From Polyodon spathula (lineage: Eukaryota > Chordata > Actinopteri > Acipenseriformes > Polyodontidae), in the NCBI RefSeq assembly GCF_017654505.1, contig NC_054558.1:7416798-7480797 (forward strand): 64,000 nucleotides of DNA, given 5' to 3'. Position 1 is the first letter of the stretch, and the number at the start of each line of letters is the position of its first letter. The notes beneath the pieces are model-generated. The model did no database searches. It was not told the DNA's origin and worked only from the letters and a program-made list of their open reading frames with translations. Below are positions 23,861 through 41,712 of the stretch, in pieces. The position numbers were made by a program, and so were the translations under genes.

Positions 23861-24595
23861 TCACTAGTCCCGATGCTAATCGAAGCGTAGCTGGCAAGCA
23901 GGCGCCAGCTTTCAAAAGGTTGATTGAAAACAATAGACTGTCAGTCATGCACTCAGGCAGAGAGCAGAGACTAATCAGATTATAGCTAAACACATTGCGG
24001 ACTGGTAAATACAAATAATAAAGTAGAATACCGTTCTGTATAATCAAAATACAACTGTTTTCTGCGTGACCGTCAATGTGACTGCTCCTGGGGCTTTTAG
24101 GTATAATGTAGTCTCCTTTATTTCTGCACTCCCACGTTTCATGCTTTGTGAGAATATTTAATACATACGGACAGAAAGGTACATGAACGTACAGTCCCAT
24201 ATGTGTTACACGTCTGAAGAAAATGACATTTTAAAACCAAAAACCGCCAAAATGACAGCCGCGGGGCTTCTAGTGTTAATAAGACACACCTGAGCCTATT
24301 GCCTATACACTGTGGCAAATCAAGCATGTATTAAAACCTGGACTGGGTGAAACTGCTGTGCAATAGGAGTCTCATTTCCATCCCTGATACAGTAGCTTTA
24401 GGTCGTGTGTGCACGTGCGCGTGCTTAATTGGTGCAGAATATTATTTATTTAAAAAATTAAAGCTTTTAAAGCTTAATCCGACTATAGAAAGCTAATCAA
24501 TGACATTGATAAAAACAACAATATGAACACAGCCCCCAAATTTAAAGTAGACACTTTTGTTTTCCAATCATCTTACGAGCTTTGTATTACAGTCA

Positions 24596-30001
<5,406 letters not shown>

Positions 30002-30106
30002 TTTATGAACTGTCCCATGTCCTCACATAGAGCTTCACAGCCTGGCCACTTGCACTCTCCATGTCCGTAGAGAGGGTGAGAGCCTGTGTGCTCCTCATGG
30101 GAAGAG
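30002..30106 (-). CDS. foxp4: foxp4 coding exon F, first half of the C2H2 zinc finger (residues 221-256)
   Basis: This 105-base exon completes Ser, then reads [27 protein letters not shown] and EDMGQFI, leaving AA of a Lys codon (phase 2). Cys239 and Cys244 are the two zinc-binding cysteines; the two histidines come from the next exon, giving C-x4-C-x12-H-x4-H as in all FOXP proteins. The finger supports dimer function next to the zipper. Acceptor TCTCTCCTAG, donor AA|GTAAGT. Confidence 0.96.
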
Positions 30107-30157
30107 CTAGGAGAGACGGGAAACAGAGCGTTAACAAGCAGGCTTGCTGGAGGCACT

Positions 30158-30181
30158 GGGGGGGGGGGGCACCCCCCCCCC
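30158..30181. repeat. G12-CA-C10 palindrome
   Basis: A G run is followed by CA and a C run, able to fold on itself. It lies 50 bases upstream of exon F in the transcript direction. Confidence 0.9.
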
Positions 30182-30265
30182 ATTGCTTAGCAGCCTCTTG
30201 ATCCATTCCTGGTTTTACTGTTCATTAGACACAGCTGAGCTTCAATGAATCAAGTAACTGCTATG
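30181..30265. mobile_element. decayed copy of the CAGGGATGG TIR element
   Basis: The stretch TTGATCCATTCCTGGTTTTA followed by TAGACACAGCTGAGCTTC and AATCAAG parallels the interior of the 22971-24386 element (TTGATCCACTC...TTTTACTG, AGACACACCTGAGCC, AATCAAGCATG). The ends are lost. A poly(C) run abuts it on the left. Confidence 0.4.
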
Positions 30266-32396
30266 GAGTCCAGGTGATTTCCTGCAGTGTGTACTCGATA
30301 GGATTGGCAAATCGGGATAGGCAATGTGGGTCAACAAGGCTAAATAAGAGAGTCCGAATACCTCAGAAACAGAGTAGCATCGTGCAGTGAATGACTGCAG
30401 GTGCTATTGCAAGCTTAAAAGGTAGGTGTGTTTCACTGATGTTTTAATTAACAAGGAGGTTTAATTTAATGAGGAAGCAAGTGTCAAACATGAATGACAT
30501 TACCTGGCAATACTAGCTTGAATCACCACCTTGTTGGCATCACATTCCACAACACACAGTAAATGTCCAGCATAAACCTTTATTGCCAGCATGTGCAATC
30601 AGATGATTAACAGTGTGCTGGGTTGCAAGGTACAGCACTGTGCAAAGTCTGTCTTGCCAACATCTAGTGATATTGAAGTGCTACTGTAGGTTACAGAATA
30701 TTTACGATAACATCATATTAGTAAAGGTGATATCAAATTATATCAGAGCATCAATAATTAGGCGTAAATGGAAAAATCTGTAGATACTGTTTGGTGAAGC
30801 AGAAACTGGGTTTTCAACTGTATATAAAAAGAGAACAAAAACATTAACCCAGGCTTTTCTTGTGGAGTAGACTCTTTGTGCCCTTCTTTGGAAAGAAATT
30901 TTTGCACAAAAGGACAAGTGAAAATTGGCTTTGGAAAGGTAGAACTGATTGGAGAGGATTCATGTGACTCTCCGTTCTTTCAGAGGCGAGTACAGTGTGT
31001 GCCAACCTTTTGTTGTCGTCTGGCAACATGGATTCAAGTCAAATCACTGTTTCTCTGTATTTCTTTTGTTAGGAAATGACATCTTTGTCCACTTTGTTCC
31101 AAGAGCAATTAAACAAAAAGTCGTTTTACTCCTTTCCATTTTTTGGAGTTTACTTTTACTGCAAACGCTCACCCAGGCGTTGTCTCATCGTTGAATTAAA
31201 TAACCTACTGAACACTTCAACAAGTGTGTTCATTCTGTTAGTTCTTAACACTAAACACAAGGAGCTACATCAAAAAAAGGGAGGACTTGGATCTTCCTAT
31301 CCTGAACATCAGATACATGTTGACATCCAGACCCACAATGAGGAACATTCCCAAAGTTAACCCTCCTTCTCCAACGCGATTTATTTCTGCTCATCGAAAG
31401 TCAAAACGTATGTCAGCTTCATCACAGCAGTAGGCATCAACTTCAAGACCGTACTTCAGGTTAGGAGCAAGTATTCTTCTCCCCAAGTGCTTCAAGATGG
31501 CTAGCCGCAGACAATCCATACAAACAAGTATGCCCCAAAACCTTGAGCGAAGTTTAAATCCAGACATCTTCTTGACTTGGCACACGTTAAACCACCAACA
31601 GCCGTTTGGCTTTAAGAACCATTTCGTATCATGCCATTTGTATTCCTCCCCTTTTTTATACAGTATTTATTTGTATAATAAATAAATACATAGCCAAAAG
31701 AAATGAGGTGCAACATTTTTAATCGAATGATATTATTATTATGATGATGATGATTAATATTATTTACTCACTGAGTGTTTTGTTGGTAACCGCTTTTCAA
31801 GTGTGGTGTTCGGTACTCGTCTGCAGGTTCAGCCTTCATGAAGGAGGAGATCCAGTCAAAGACTCTTGCTCTTGGAAATGGAAAGAATCCATGACTACAT
31901 TGCGGCTAACGATCCTGACTCTTCCCGACTTCACAGCAGCCTCTGGCAGCACCCCCACCCCTTTACAATGCATTGCAACGCCTGCTCCAACGGAACGCAG
32001 GCCTACATGTACAGTGTCAGCTTTGACAAAACAGCTAGAGTAATAAACATAGACCCCTTTGTTTACTGCTAGGAAAAAGACAACATATGCAGAAAAAGCA
32101 GGTGCATGCTGGGACTTTTCGTGTAAGATCAGCGATTTACCCCCCCCCCCCCCCCCATCCATAAGTGTTCAGTGGATCTTATGTGGATCTCAAGTTCCCC
32201 CCCAGGCTTCACTACAACATGTTTTAAGACTGAAATAGCTCCCAAACACTTACTCCAATCAATGTGCTCATCACGCTCTCCTTGGCTGGTTGTTAATACA
32301 ACTGTTAATGTTTAATCTGATTTGACACCCAAAAAATGTAAAGGCAAGTTCAAGACCCCTGGTGAAAACATGCTGCCTGTTTCCACACATTTTTAA

Positions 32397-32398
<2 letters not shown>

Positions 32399-32427
<29 letters not shown>

Positions 32428-32477
32428 TTTTTTTTTACAGATTTGACTGTATAAAATTGTAGATAATGATAATGATG

Positions 32478-32513
<36 letters not shown>
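32399..32513. repeat. T runs followed by an ATA microsatellite
   Basis: Two T runs (32399-32422 and 32427-32436) and (ATA)n at 32471-32513, ending about ten bases from the exon E donor at 32525. Confidence 0.9.
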
Positions 32514-32514
<1 letters not shown>

Positions 32515-32524
32515 CCTTCATTAC

Positions 32525-32729
32525 CTCTCTCTCTTTGGAGTGTGAACAGAGTTCTGTCCATTTGGCAAAGAGTGATGGGTTATTTGAGGTGAGACCTTAG
32601 AGGCCGAGTAAGAGGTAGAGTTGGAACTGTTGGTTGTCAGGTCTAGACCTTCGTGCTTCATGTTGTCTTCTTGGTTCTGCATGCCGGCTACATCTTTCCA
32701 GAGCTGCTGGAGGTCTGCAGGGCACATGG
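32525..32729 (-). CDS. foxp4: foxp4 coding exon E, linker before the zinc finger (residues 153-221)
   Basis: This 205-base exon completes an Ala codon, then reads MCPADLQQLWKDVAGM, KHEGLDLTTNSSNSTSY and THHSLPNGQNSVHTPKRE, leaving AG for a Ser codon (phase 2). The markers L-QLWK, K-EGLDLT and SHH/THHSLPNGQ are FOXP-family. The central Asn/Ser/Thr-rich part is variable in relatives. Acceptor TTTTTTACAG, donor GAG|GTAATG. Confidence 0.94.
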
Positions 32730-35520
32730 CTGTAAAAAACAAGCAGAGCAAGAAGTGATCAAGAGAGAAACACTTGGGGAAAAACACCCTCGTTGAAATA
32801 CCCTGCATGCAAAATGAACATGTAGTCACATTCCTGACCTTTCTGCAACCTCACACTTTATAATCAAATGACATACATACGTGCAGAAATGGTTAGCAGT
32901 GTACACTGCAGAAAAGGTAGCTGTCACTAAATGATCTGTATTGTTATGCTTTGTTTGGTCTACAGCTTGACTATAACAATAACTGTAAACACCTTTTTAG
33001 TGGCAACCCAACAGTACTTAAAGAAAGAATGGGATTGAAAGAAACAGAAAGCAAGACAAGTTGTTTACTATAACTCTTTGACGGAGGTATCAGATATCTG
33101 ATTAACATCTGTTAGAGAAAATCAATCTTATCTCCTGATCATCCCTTTGCTTGAACAAGTGCCAGTTGGCATAAAAAAAATCATGAGATAATAAACCATG
33201 AAAATAACTTTAACATTGGTATGATATCTCAAAACTAAAATGCTTGAGGTCCTTCTCACTTAACTTGTGGGATAGAATCATTGAATGGGTGGGTGGGTGG
33301 TCAATGGTTTTAAAAAAATACAAAACAAAAAGCAGCATTTCCCCAAACTTCTTTTGTAATCCAAACTTTTCCAATCATTCTGTGGACTGCTGATGGAAAT
33401 CCCCCAGTCCTGCTATCGCCTATATGGAGGCAAACTCATGGATTGTAATGTCACTGATTCTGCCCTTCCAGAATGGCAGCAACCCCAAACAGCAACCCAA
33501 GTATTATGTGCGGAGCGTCTCTCTCCATTCTTGTGCAAAAAAAAAAAAAAAAAACAGCAAATAAAACTGGGTGGGAACAATCAATGTCTGTATGTCCCCT
33601 TGTATTTAAACCCTCTGAGAATAATACAGAAAAAAAGAATTAAGGAAGTGTTATAACTGAGCATGCTCCACAATTCATTTTGCCTGCTGTTTAATTCAAG
33701 GAACTTTCTAAACCTCAGGGGGCCCTTTTGCTGGTTAGCAAGGATCCCAAGTTTGTTACTCACGATTTCTCACTTTACTGCACTTGTCGTCATGGGAGAG
33801 GAAGAGTCTTAAATATCTTGCGAGTGTAGGGCTGCACTTTATCTACTGGCACGTGGCCTTTCACCAGAGATATTGGCCTTTTCATTTTGAACGGAGGTTC
33901 GTTAAATATTTTGCAAACAAGACAAATGCAACATGCCATAAACCCTCTGACTTATTCTGCATATATTTACAGATAAACAAGCACAGCTTGACGCTGACCA
34001 ATACGGATTTGTGTATTAAAACGAATGACTCCGAATTGTTCACCCCACCCCACCCCACCACTGGAATGAAGCAAGGCCCAGCAAGTATGACTAGACAGAA
34101 AAAACGTACTGCTTGGCTGGTTTGTCATAATGGAACACTTCTTTTATAGAGACTGCTGGGAAATTCCGTTGGTCCTTATCCCAGGATTTACTCAGGATTG
34201 TAAGAGACCCAAGTTTATTGTTCTTCAGACCTCTGAAACTATGACATAATCACACAGTAAGGATGCCAAAGCCAAAAAAAAAAAGTTTACAGCTGGCTTA
34301 CAAAACTACATTCCTAAATCTGTGACTCCACATTACATTATCTTTCCATATTTGCTTTCCCCGAAACCTTGCAACATAATAAGAAGAGGGAAGAAAACTG
34401 CATTGTTTTAACAGCTGTCCATTTTTGAAGTTATTCTCTTTTGTCATCATCACAATACATTAAAACCAATGTCAATCTTGCACAGTGACCAATTAATAAT
34501 TCACTGTCCTTCAATAAAGTCAGACGGGGAAATTAATTAGAATTGCCACACAGTCAATATACTGTTTTGCAATGTGTTTAATGTAAAGCTTCATTAATTC
34601 TTTATTGCTATGAAATTATGTGAGAAGACAAAGCAAAACAAATGGATGCAAGAAAATGCCTAAAAGCACATTCCAAAAGTTTAGAAAGCATTTCTGCATT
34701 TTCAGACCGGTTTATTCCCATCCATTCACCCCTGTCTCAGAGAATTTCACTGCATACTTTACCTATTATCCAAATGACTGCCTTCCACAAAACCAACAAT
34801 CAACGGTCCCTTTTATCTTTTTACGACCCGATTAAGTTTACAGCTTCACATGTGGCTGGGTGAACATGGCTGTGGTTTTGTCGAGAGGGGAAACAAGCAG
34901 ATCCCACCAGATTAGGATGATAGCAGACTGTTGGTTTTGGGGCAGTGTCATCACCTGAACACGTAAAAGCTAATGTTCTCACCCCAGCCCTGGCCAATCA
35001 GGGAACCTGGTAGTGAAACACGGGCCCTGAATGAGGAAAAGACTTGATAAAGTGCGAACAGAGGGGACCAAGACTTACATCTGTGCCTGTGGTGATATCA
35101 CTGCAGTGCAGTTTATTGACGATGGGTTTTTACAGCCTTCATCAGCAGCTTTAAATTCTCAAGACACCCTGTACAGATGCTCTTTTCTAAACTGTGCTGT
35201 AGTAAAGGTGTGATACCAATGGTAGAACAAAAATACAGTGACAATTGTGTTCTCATGTTGGTGCCATGAAAAGCATTCCAATTTGGGATCTTAAAACAGG
35301 TCCCATTCAGCAAACTTTAGGGACAGTTTTAAGGAATGTTTAGCTAAGGACTGTTTTTTGTGGTTTTCTTTTTTTAAAGCTCATTTTGATTAATGAAATC
35401 AATTTGCGAAACCCTTCTTAATAGTGAGGGTTAGGAGTATACACTCGCTCTTGCTTGCGCCCAAATGATATATCTTTCCCTTCACAGAGGGCACACTTGT
35501 CGCTTGGACCCTGGGGTTAC
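32730..35520 (-). other. foxp4: intron D-E (2.8 kb)
   Basis: Phase 1 intron (G|CC). It holds a poly(A) run near 33538-33554, a short GGGT repeat near 33286-33300 and otherwise unique AT-rich sequence. Nothing coding is recognised in it. Confidence 0.8.
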
Positions 35521-35671
35521 CTTGCTGCAGGCTCTGCATAGGCACGGCACCCTGGCTGGGCTGCAGGCTCACCAGGCCTTGCCTCTGCAGGTTCAGGAGG
35601 TGCTGCTGCTGCAGCTGCTGCATCTGGATCAGCTGCTGCTGGAACGCCAGCTGTTTATTCCCCAGCTGCTG
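35521..35671 (-). CDS. foxp4: foxp4 coding exon D, Gln/Leu-rich (residues 103-152)
   Basis: This 151-base exon reads [34 protein letters not shown] and ends MQSLQQ plus the first base of an Ala codon (phase 1). It is a close match to the FOXP2/4 segment [22 protein letters not shown]. The acceptor is CACAG followed at once by CAGCAG, so three CAG acceptors stand in a row and the exact start may vary by one or two Gln. Donor G|GTAACC. Confidence 0.95.
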
Positions 35672-38600
35672 CTGTGAACAGAAAGAGACACAACACTGTG
35701 ATACTGGAAAACACTCAAGGAGACACTCTGCGCACAGCACAGCCTTGGATTCCTTCAGGAAAGCCTCTTCCTTTTGAGGCATTGCAATAGCAACATGTGC
35801 CTGCCAACTGAGCCTTATCTGTGGTGCCGCCTACCGTGACTGAATCCATGTGGCACTTGAACCAATTGATGCACCATAATTATTACCATTAAACATTCTA
35901 CATATATTCACAGTCAAACTCTAAAACAGACTCATTTAAAAAGGGTGGAATACCATGCAGTAACAGACACGTGGTGCAACCCTTTACATTCACACAAGCT
36001 TGCACTGACCTTTACCCAGCCTCAGCCTTGCTCAATGAGCCCCTTATCTCGATTTCAACACTAAATGTTAGTCCGTCTTGGTCACGACTGACCTTTTTCC
36101 CTCCAGTACCTATTGTGTTTGTTTGCACCTTGTGGCACTGCCTGCTTATATCTGTATTATATTTGAACAAACTAGCGCATACTTATTTAGAAAGCTCAAC
36201 TTCAGCTAACCTTCTAGTGTTGCCACCCAATCACAACCTCAGTAAATTCAGACTTTGATCACAGTTTAACTTATAGCTTTATTTTGTCTTCGGTTCTTAT
36301 TAGCCAATATCCAAGGAACTGTATATACTGCATTTAGTATATCTGAGATCACACTATACAAAAAGGTAGCATGTCGCAACCACTGTGATCTTTTGATTTC
36401 AGAAGTGGATCCCAAAGCCAATAAACACAGTCACATAATGAATTTACTCGACTCCTGCTGGCTCTGTATAAACAGCGTTCCAGGACTGCTGATTACATTG
36501 TTTGATGCATTATTACATTACCGGTACAGATCTGCAGGCAGCTGAGAGACCCCCAGCCCCCCTCCGTTTCTCTACAGTTTATGAAATCCATGCCAGTGTT
36601 TTTATCCATTCATTACATCCATCACTGTAAAATAAAAATTAATGGTCCCCACGGAAGTTTCAGAAAGATAAAACTTAAATAAAAAAAGTACCAATTATAA
36701 AAGTAGAGATTTGTGCCATTGCGTAAGTACCAAAAAGAACGCTTTTGTGTAAATTCTCTCTCACACTTTTTCCATCTGTACCATTAAACCAGCCTAAAAC
36801 TCATTCTCATCACGTTCCTGTGTCAAACTGGGAAGTAAACACATCCATCTGCAGTCTGCAGTCCAATCTGCAACCGCACATTACACAAGTGTCACCTGTT
36901 ACACTTTTTTGTCTAATTGTTATTTACAAATTGATGCTCTTCTGATTACAAAAGTTCGACACGTTTGGAGACTTGCAGTTTTGCATGAGAATGGGAGCCA
37001 GCTACCTATTTACAGGGTAAGACCAGAGAGGCTGAAAAAACAAAACAAACCCCAACAGCACAATATCTCATCAATCCTCCTTCAGAGGTAACCAATATGT
37101 GGAATCTACACAGGAGGTGACTGGTACTGGTTTTATATGGCATTTGGTGATAACATCCAAAAATGTTAGTTTGATAAATGTTCCTTTTCCTGGGTTTACT
37201 TTCACTTAAAAAAAGAAGCTTCCTGGCATTTTTCTTTGATGTTCCACAACGAAATATGGGCCTTATCTTCAAGGAGATAAGAAAAAAAAACACACACACA
37301 ACAAAAGAGAGAAAAGATTTTGGCTTCTCAATCTCATCAGCAGCCTCTTCAAAAGACAGGGAGTCTGAGAGGAGAGGTTAGAGGTCACTTCCTATGAGAC
37401 AGCCCAGCTACGCAGAGCGGCGTCCGTCTGTCAGTACATCCCGTGCGTCTCGGAGAAAGTGCATCTCTTACATTAATCTCTTGTTCAGGGCTGGTGGGAA
37501 ACAAGTCGGTTGCTGACGAGACAAGCCCAGCTTTCTACCAAACGAGGCTAAATAATATCATTATCGTCATCTCTTTTACGAATAACCCTCCTCATCATGC
37601 TCACAACACCCCCATTAACGTTAAATACAACAGCATGTTAATCACGACCGTGATCATAGAATTGCAGTAGCCCCCCACCCCGACTGTTATTAAGAAAACT
37701 GGGGCTACATTTACATGGTAACAGATGATAGTGTGATAAAAGTTTATGCTTTCAGATATTGAAGTCTATTTGTAGTTCTCACAAAAGAGGAGCTTGGTTT
37801 TGAACAAAAAAAGCAGGGCTGAGTTTAAACTCCCTAGAAATCCTACAATGATCCAATAGGTAGCATTGATAATTGTATTATAGAATTGAGAGTCGATTTA
37901 TTTTGTGCGTCTACTGCAGTAATATTATCTTGATGTGTTCCACTTGTGCTGAATTTACTTTGGTGGCATTGCAGCGCTCCTGTATAAGCTACATAGATGT
38001 GGAAGCATAAAATTAAAAACCTAGATAAGATTAATAAAAAAAAAAAACATTTTAGTGTCTAGGGAAGGCATATTGAATTCCTATGACATCTTAAACCACA
38101 TTAAAAGTGAAGTGAGGTTAGGGAGCACACAAGTGTTGCACTGTGTACAAAAAAGCGAGGAGTCTTTTCAGAAGCATGTTTTTCCTGGACTATTTAGAAA
38201 TCATCTAAGCAGAAGCAGCAACAGATAAATCACTGCAAATACAATTCGATATTTAACAAGAAATGTAATATTATTAGGATAACAATGGCTCTTCTTTTAC
38301 CCCCCCAGGAGAATGCACTGCACTATCCGAGGCACTCTCTCTAACACACTCTCTCTCTCTCTCTTCCCCCCTGTGAAACGGTTCAAGTTCTTTAACACAT
38401 TGTGTCTGCGTTCTGTTTACATTAGATGCAGTTGAGTGGCTAAAGCTAGCGAAGTAACAGGCCCGTCAGGTTGATTTATGAGCACATCAAACAGAGTTTC
38501 AGCATGCCACTGCGGACTGACAGAAGCACTTCATTAATCTGACTCCTGGGTGACTCGAGAGTTGAAGCATCAAGCTGGCATTTTAAACATCACATTGGAA

Positions 38601-39550
38601 AAAGCGCAAAACTGCGCATTAACATTGTATGCGGCAGTTTTTTGGGGGGTTTATTGTTGTCATTTTTATTTTATTGACTAACAGACAGATGCCTAGCGAA
38701 AAGGGCCCTCCAATTAATTTCATTTATTCTATATAAGAAAACACTTTTCCAACAGTTTCTTAAAGAACCAAACAAAATCAAATGATTTATCATTGCAGAA
38801 AAAACGTCCACCACTTACTTGCTTGAAGATGTTTTGGTTATGTGCTCTATCCTAAAAGCGCTGAAAAGTGCTGTTAGTGTAGCCAGAAACACAAGCATTC
38901 TAAACAACATGGGCCAGCTGTGTCCCTTATTAACACAGGAACCCCCTTGTAGTTCATAGATGTGTTGTAAGTCTGCAGCTTAACATGTACCTTTTTCAGG
39001 GTTCCCTGAGCAGGAGCTAGCCAGCATTTGAAACCCGGGCCTGAGCCAGCCTCTTCCAGCAGCAAGTGACCGCTGAACATTTTACACGCTCAGGAATCAC
39101 AGCACATGCTCTGCTTGAATAGCTTTCATTTAGCCAACCACTGCCACAGCCTTCACCCCCCAGGGCTTAGGAAAGCCTACAGAAGTGCTGGAACATAGCG
39201 TAACCTCACACTCCATTCTGGGTGCTTTAAGAAGTCATGCTGGAGTTTAATTTGCAAACTCTGGAAACCGTGCACCCAGCCTTTAGTTGATGTGGTTTGC
39301 CGTTTTGTATTATCTGTTCACTTTGTTTGTTAATGTTCTTAATAATGATTGTTTAATTGATGTCACATGATGTCATGTGGATTTCAATGCAGTTCCATAT
39401 TGGGCCTATTTTTTAAATAAAAAAATAGAACAATAATAAAACAAATCTCTTAGGCACGCTAACCTTTTTTTTTGGTATATATAATTAAAATATGCAATCT
39501 TCCACTTTCCATAAAATTGAAGCTGATAAAAAAAAAAAAAAAGACTGGAG

Positions 39551-39588
<38 letters not shown>

Positions 39589-41452
39589 ATGTCCAATTCC
39601 AGGGAAGTACTCTGCACAATTCCAATCGTTATTTGCATGAATAACTTAACAAACCAAAAAGTGCAGCCAGACATTCATTATATGCAGTACGGCTTTCTAT
39701 CTCTAGACTGTGAGATCATCCATTAAACCACAGACCACTTTCCCGAAAGATTCTAGCAGTCTGTGCATGGTGTTTCCACTAGGGACTGCTGATATATTCC
39801 AGCACTACAGCAATACCCTCTTCTATTAATTGTTCTTGATTCCTTGCTCTTTAAAATCGTGCTCTTCACCTGCACAAATATTTAAGAGAAAATGTCTCAA
39901 AAACTCCAGGGGCCAAGAGGTAAGGTTAGCAATGTTTTTTTTTTTTTTTTTCTCTCTCTCCATGAAAATGTCAGGGTTATAAGGACATAAGAGTTTGCTG
40001 AGACTGCACGCCGCATTAGACTGCTAAAACCTGTCTAGGTCAAAACGAACTGGAACTGATATACAACCTCAATTGCAACAGTTTATCTGCAGTGGTTTAG
40101 CCTATTCTACTATTAAAAACTTTTTCCTCCCCTTACAAGATAATACTCTTCATGCTTTTGCTTCAAAAACTGACTCACAACATGTCAGTGGACCTGCTGC
40201 TTTATAAGAATGAGATCTCTCATAGCTGCCCGGCACTCGCTACGAGATGAATTCCTTTCAAACTCTTCATTCACTGCGGAAACAAACACGCATTGCCAAA
40301 CTGCAGCTCCTCTGGATTTTTTGCAGGCAGATGATCCTCGTAGGCCTTCCAAATTCAGCATTGTCCCACCGGTATCAAGCAGACAGCCGTATATATTCAG
40401 TTTAATATTACAAGGTAGAAAATATTAGCTTGTGAATTAATTAAAAGTACAATTTCTATATTCAGATTTTAAAATTGTGGCACAGGTATTTAAATTTTGC
40501 GACTTACATTTTGTTTGTTTAGGTGTGGATGGCAGTTTTGTTTTTTATTTTCTCTGCCCCTTTTGAACTTCTGTATGCAAACAACTTTGAACATTAATAG
40601 GCTATTTCACCCCTCCCTCAAGTTCATTTAACACATTTGTTCCCCATGTTAAAATCACAAGTATGCTGTCTGACCTGAAACTAATAAAACTAAATATGAG
40701 TCTGCTAGAAAAACAAGTTACTCTGAATCATTTTAAAAGACACTTGAAGCATTCTGAAATTTGGGGAGGTACATATTTCTGTCAACATAAACCTTTTGTT
40801 CAAAATCTTCTTTTGTTAAACAAGGCTTTCATTTTTGGATCTTTAAAACACAAATGTCAGTTGGGTGTTTGTTTCCTTTGTCCATGGGAGGGGCCTACTG
40901 CAAAAACAAACAAACAAAAAAAAACACACAGGTTCTAAATGCACTAAATATCATAATTTGGTGCTTTTTTGCCATCCTGTTAGGCAAATCCAACTTGGTG
41001 CGATCTAAAAAAAAAAAACGCCCGACGTTGCATTTTGATTGATGATTAAAATACCCACACAGACAGGAATAGAGTTTTCAAGAGGGATTAACACTTAGGA
41101 GACTTGTGAATTGGAAATACTAAATAGGCATCAATAAAAATTAATAAAAACCTGTGCTGATTCAGTGTGCGTTTAGAAACAAATATTCTGCCTCAGCCAC
41201 CGTTTATTCCACAGTCCCTGATGGTTCTGCCAACTGTCCAGGAGTTTGGGAGAGAGATTGATTGTGTTTTTTTTTATGTTAATTCAGGTTCTTTGACACT
41301 CAGACACAAACCTGGGGAGTAACTGCAGGTGTTGTAGATCACATGATCTGATTGCAGAGAGACCACTGGAGTGATTCCTCTAAGCAGGTACCTGGAAGCA
41401 CAAGAAGGACCCCCCAGGTCTTGAGGACCCTCAGAGTGTGACAGAGTCTCAC
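35672..41452 (-). other. foxp4: intron C-D (5.8 kb)
   Basis: Phase 0 intron. It contains a poly(A)/poly(T) opposed pair at 39528-39584, a T run at 39934-39951 followed by TC repeats, and a CT repeat near 38348-38363. A TAATTA- and TTAACG-rich unique block lies at 37440-37640. No gene is supported. Confidence 0.85.
39528..39584. repeat. opposed A14 and T26 runs
   Basis: A run and T run 17 bases apart, a potential hairpin, in intron C-D. Confidence 0.9.
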
Positions 41453-41554
41453 CTCTTTGGCCTGTTTGCCTGCTTGTTGCTGCTGCTGTTGCTGCTGGTG
41501 TGTAAGGAGCTGGAGATGCAGCTGTTCCTGTTGCTTCTTGTAGTATTCTTGCAG
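41453..41554 (-). CDS. foxp4: foxp4 coding exon C with an eight-Gln tract (residues 69-102)
   Basis: This 102-base, phase 0/0 exon reads LQEYYKKQQEQLHLQLL, then TH followed by eight Gln, then AGKQAKE. It corresponds to the FOXP4 stretch LQE-YKKQQEQLHLQLLT...AGK. The Gln run (residues 88-95) is coded by mixed CAG and CAA triplets and looks longer than the short run I remember in mammalian FOXP4. Acceptor TGCATTCCAG, donor GAG|GTGAGA. Confidence 0.94.
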
Positions 41555-41671
41555 CTGGAATGCAAAAAGAAATGTCCAGGGTTGATTACTGTGGATTACA
41601 AGCCTAAGAGGGAAAATTGTCTAGGTCAGGTTTTCAAATCAAGCGCTCCATTTCTAGGTTAATAGTGTATG

Positions 41672-41676
<5 letters not shown>

Positions 41677-41712
<36 letters not shown>
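41677..41712. repeat. CA microsatellite
   Basis: About 16 CA units, 120 bases before exon C in transcript direction. Confidence 0.9.

Larger units (their letters stand above)
23036..24275 (-). mobile_element. piggyBac-like element, internally deleted
   Basis: TTAA stands immediately outside each end (23032-23035 and 24276-24279), and the ends read CACTAGAAG and CTTCTAGTG, inverted repeats. TTAA target duplication is diagnostic of piggyBac. The 1,240 bp body holds a decayed transposase C-terminus on the minus strand and a long TA microsatellite at 23201-23268. The insertion splits the CAGGG element, so it is the younger of the two. Confidence 0.85.
22971..24386. mobile_element. short TIR element (MITE-like), split by a piggyBac insertion
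   Basis: Left end CAGGGATGGAACTAAGACTC and the complement of the right end CAGGGATGGAAATGAGACTC match for about 40 bases, continuing through a CAGCAGTTT / AGCAGTTT stretch. Removing the piggyBac insert leaves about 170 bp. The five bases ATACA stand directly outside both ends, a possible target duplication. The superfamily is uncertain; CAGGG ends suggest hAT-like. Confidence 0.7.
30107..32524 (-). other. foxp4: intron E-F (2.4 kb)
   Basis: Phase 2 intron. It holds an ATA microsatellite at 32471-32513, long T runs at 32399-32437, a C run at 32141-32157, a G12-CA-C10 palindrome at 30158-30181 and a decayed TIR-element copy at about 30181-30265. A minus-strand open frame at 31391-31585 looks somewhat protein-like but I do not recognise it. 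Confidence 0.8.

Noticed and set aside
35465..35677. Plus-strand Leu-rich frame
   Set aside because: It is the antisense of the Gln-rich exon D.
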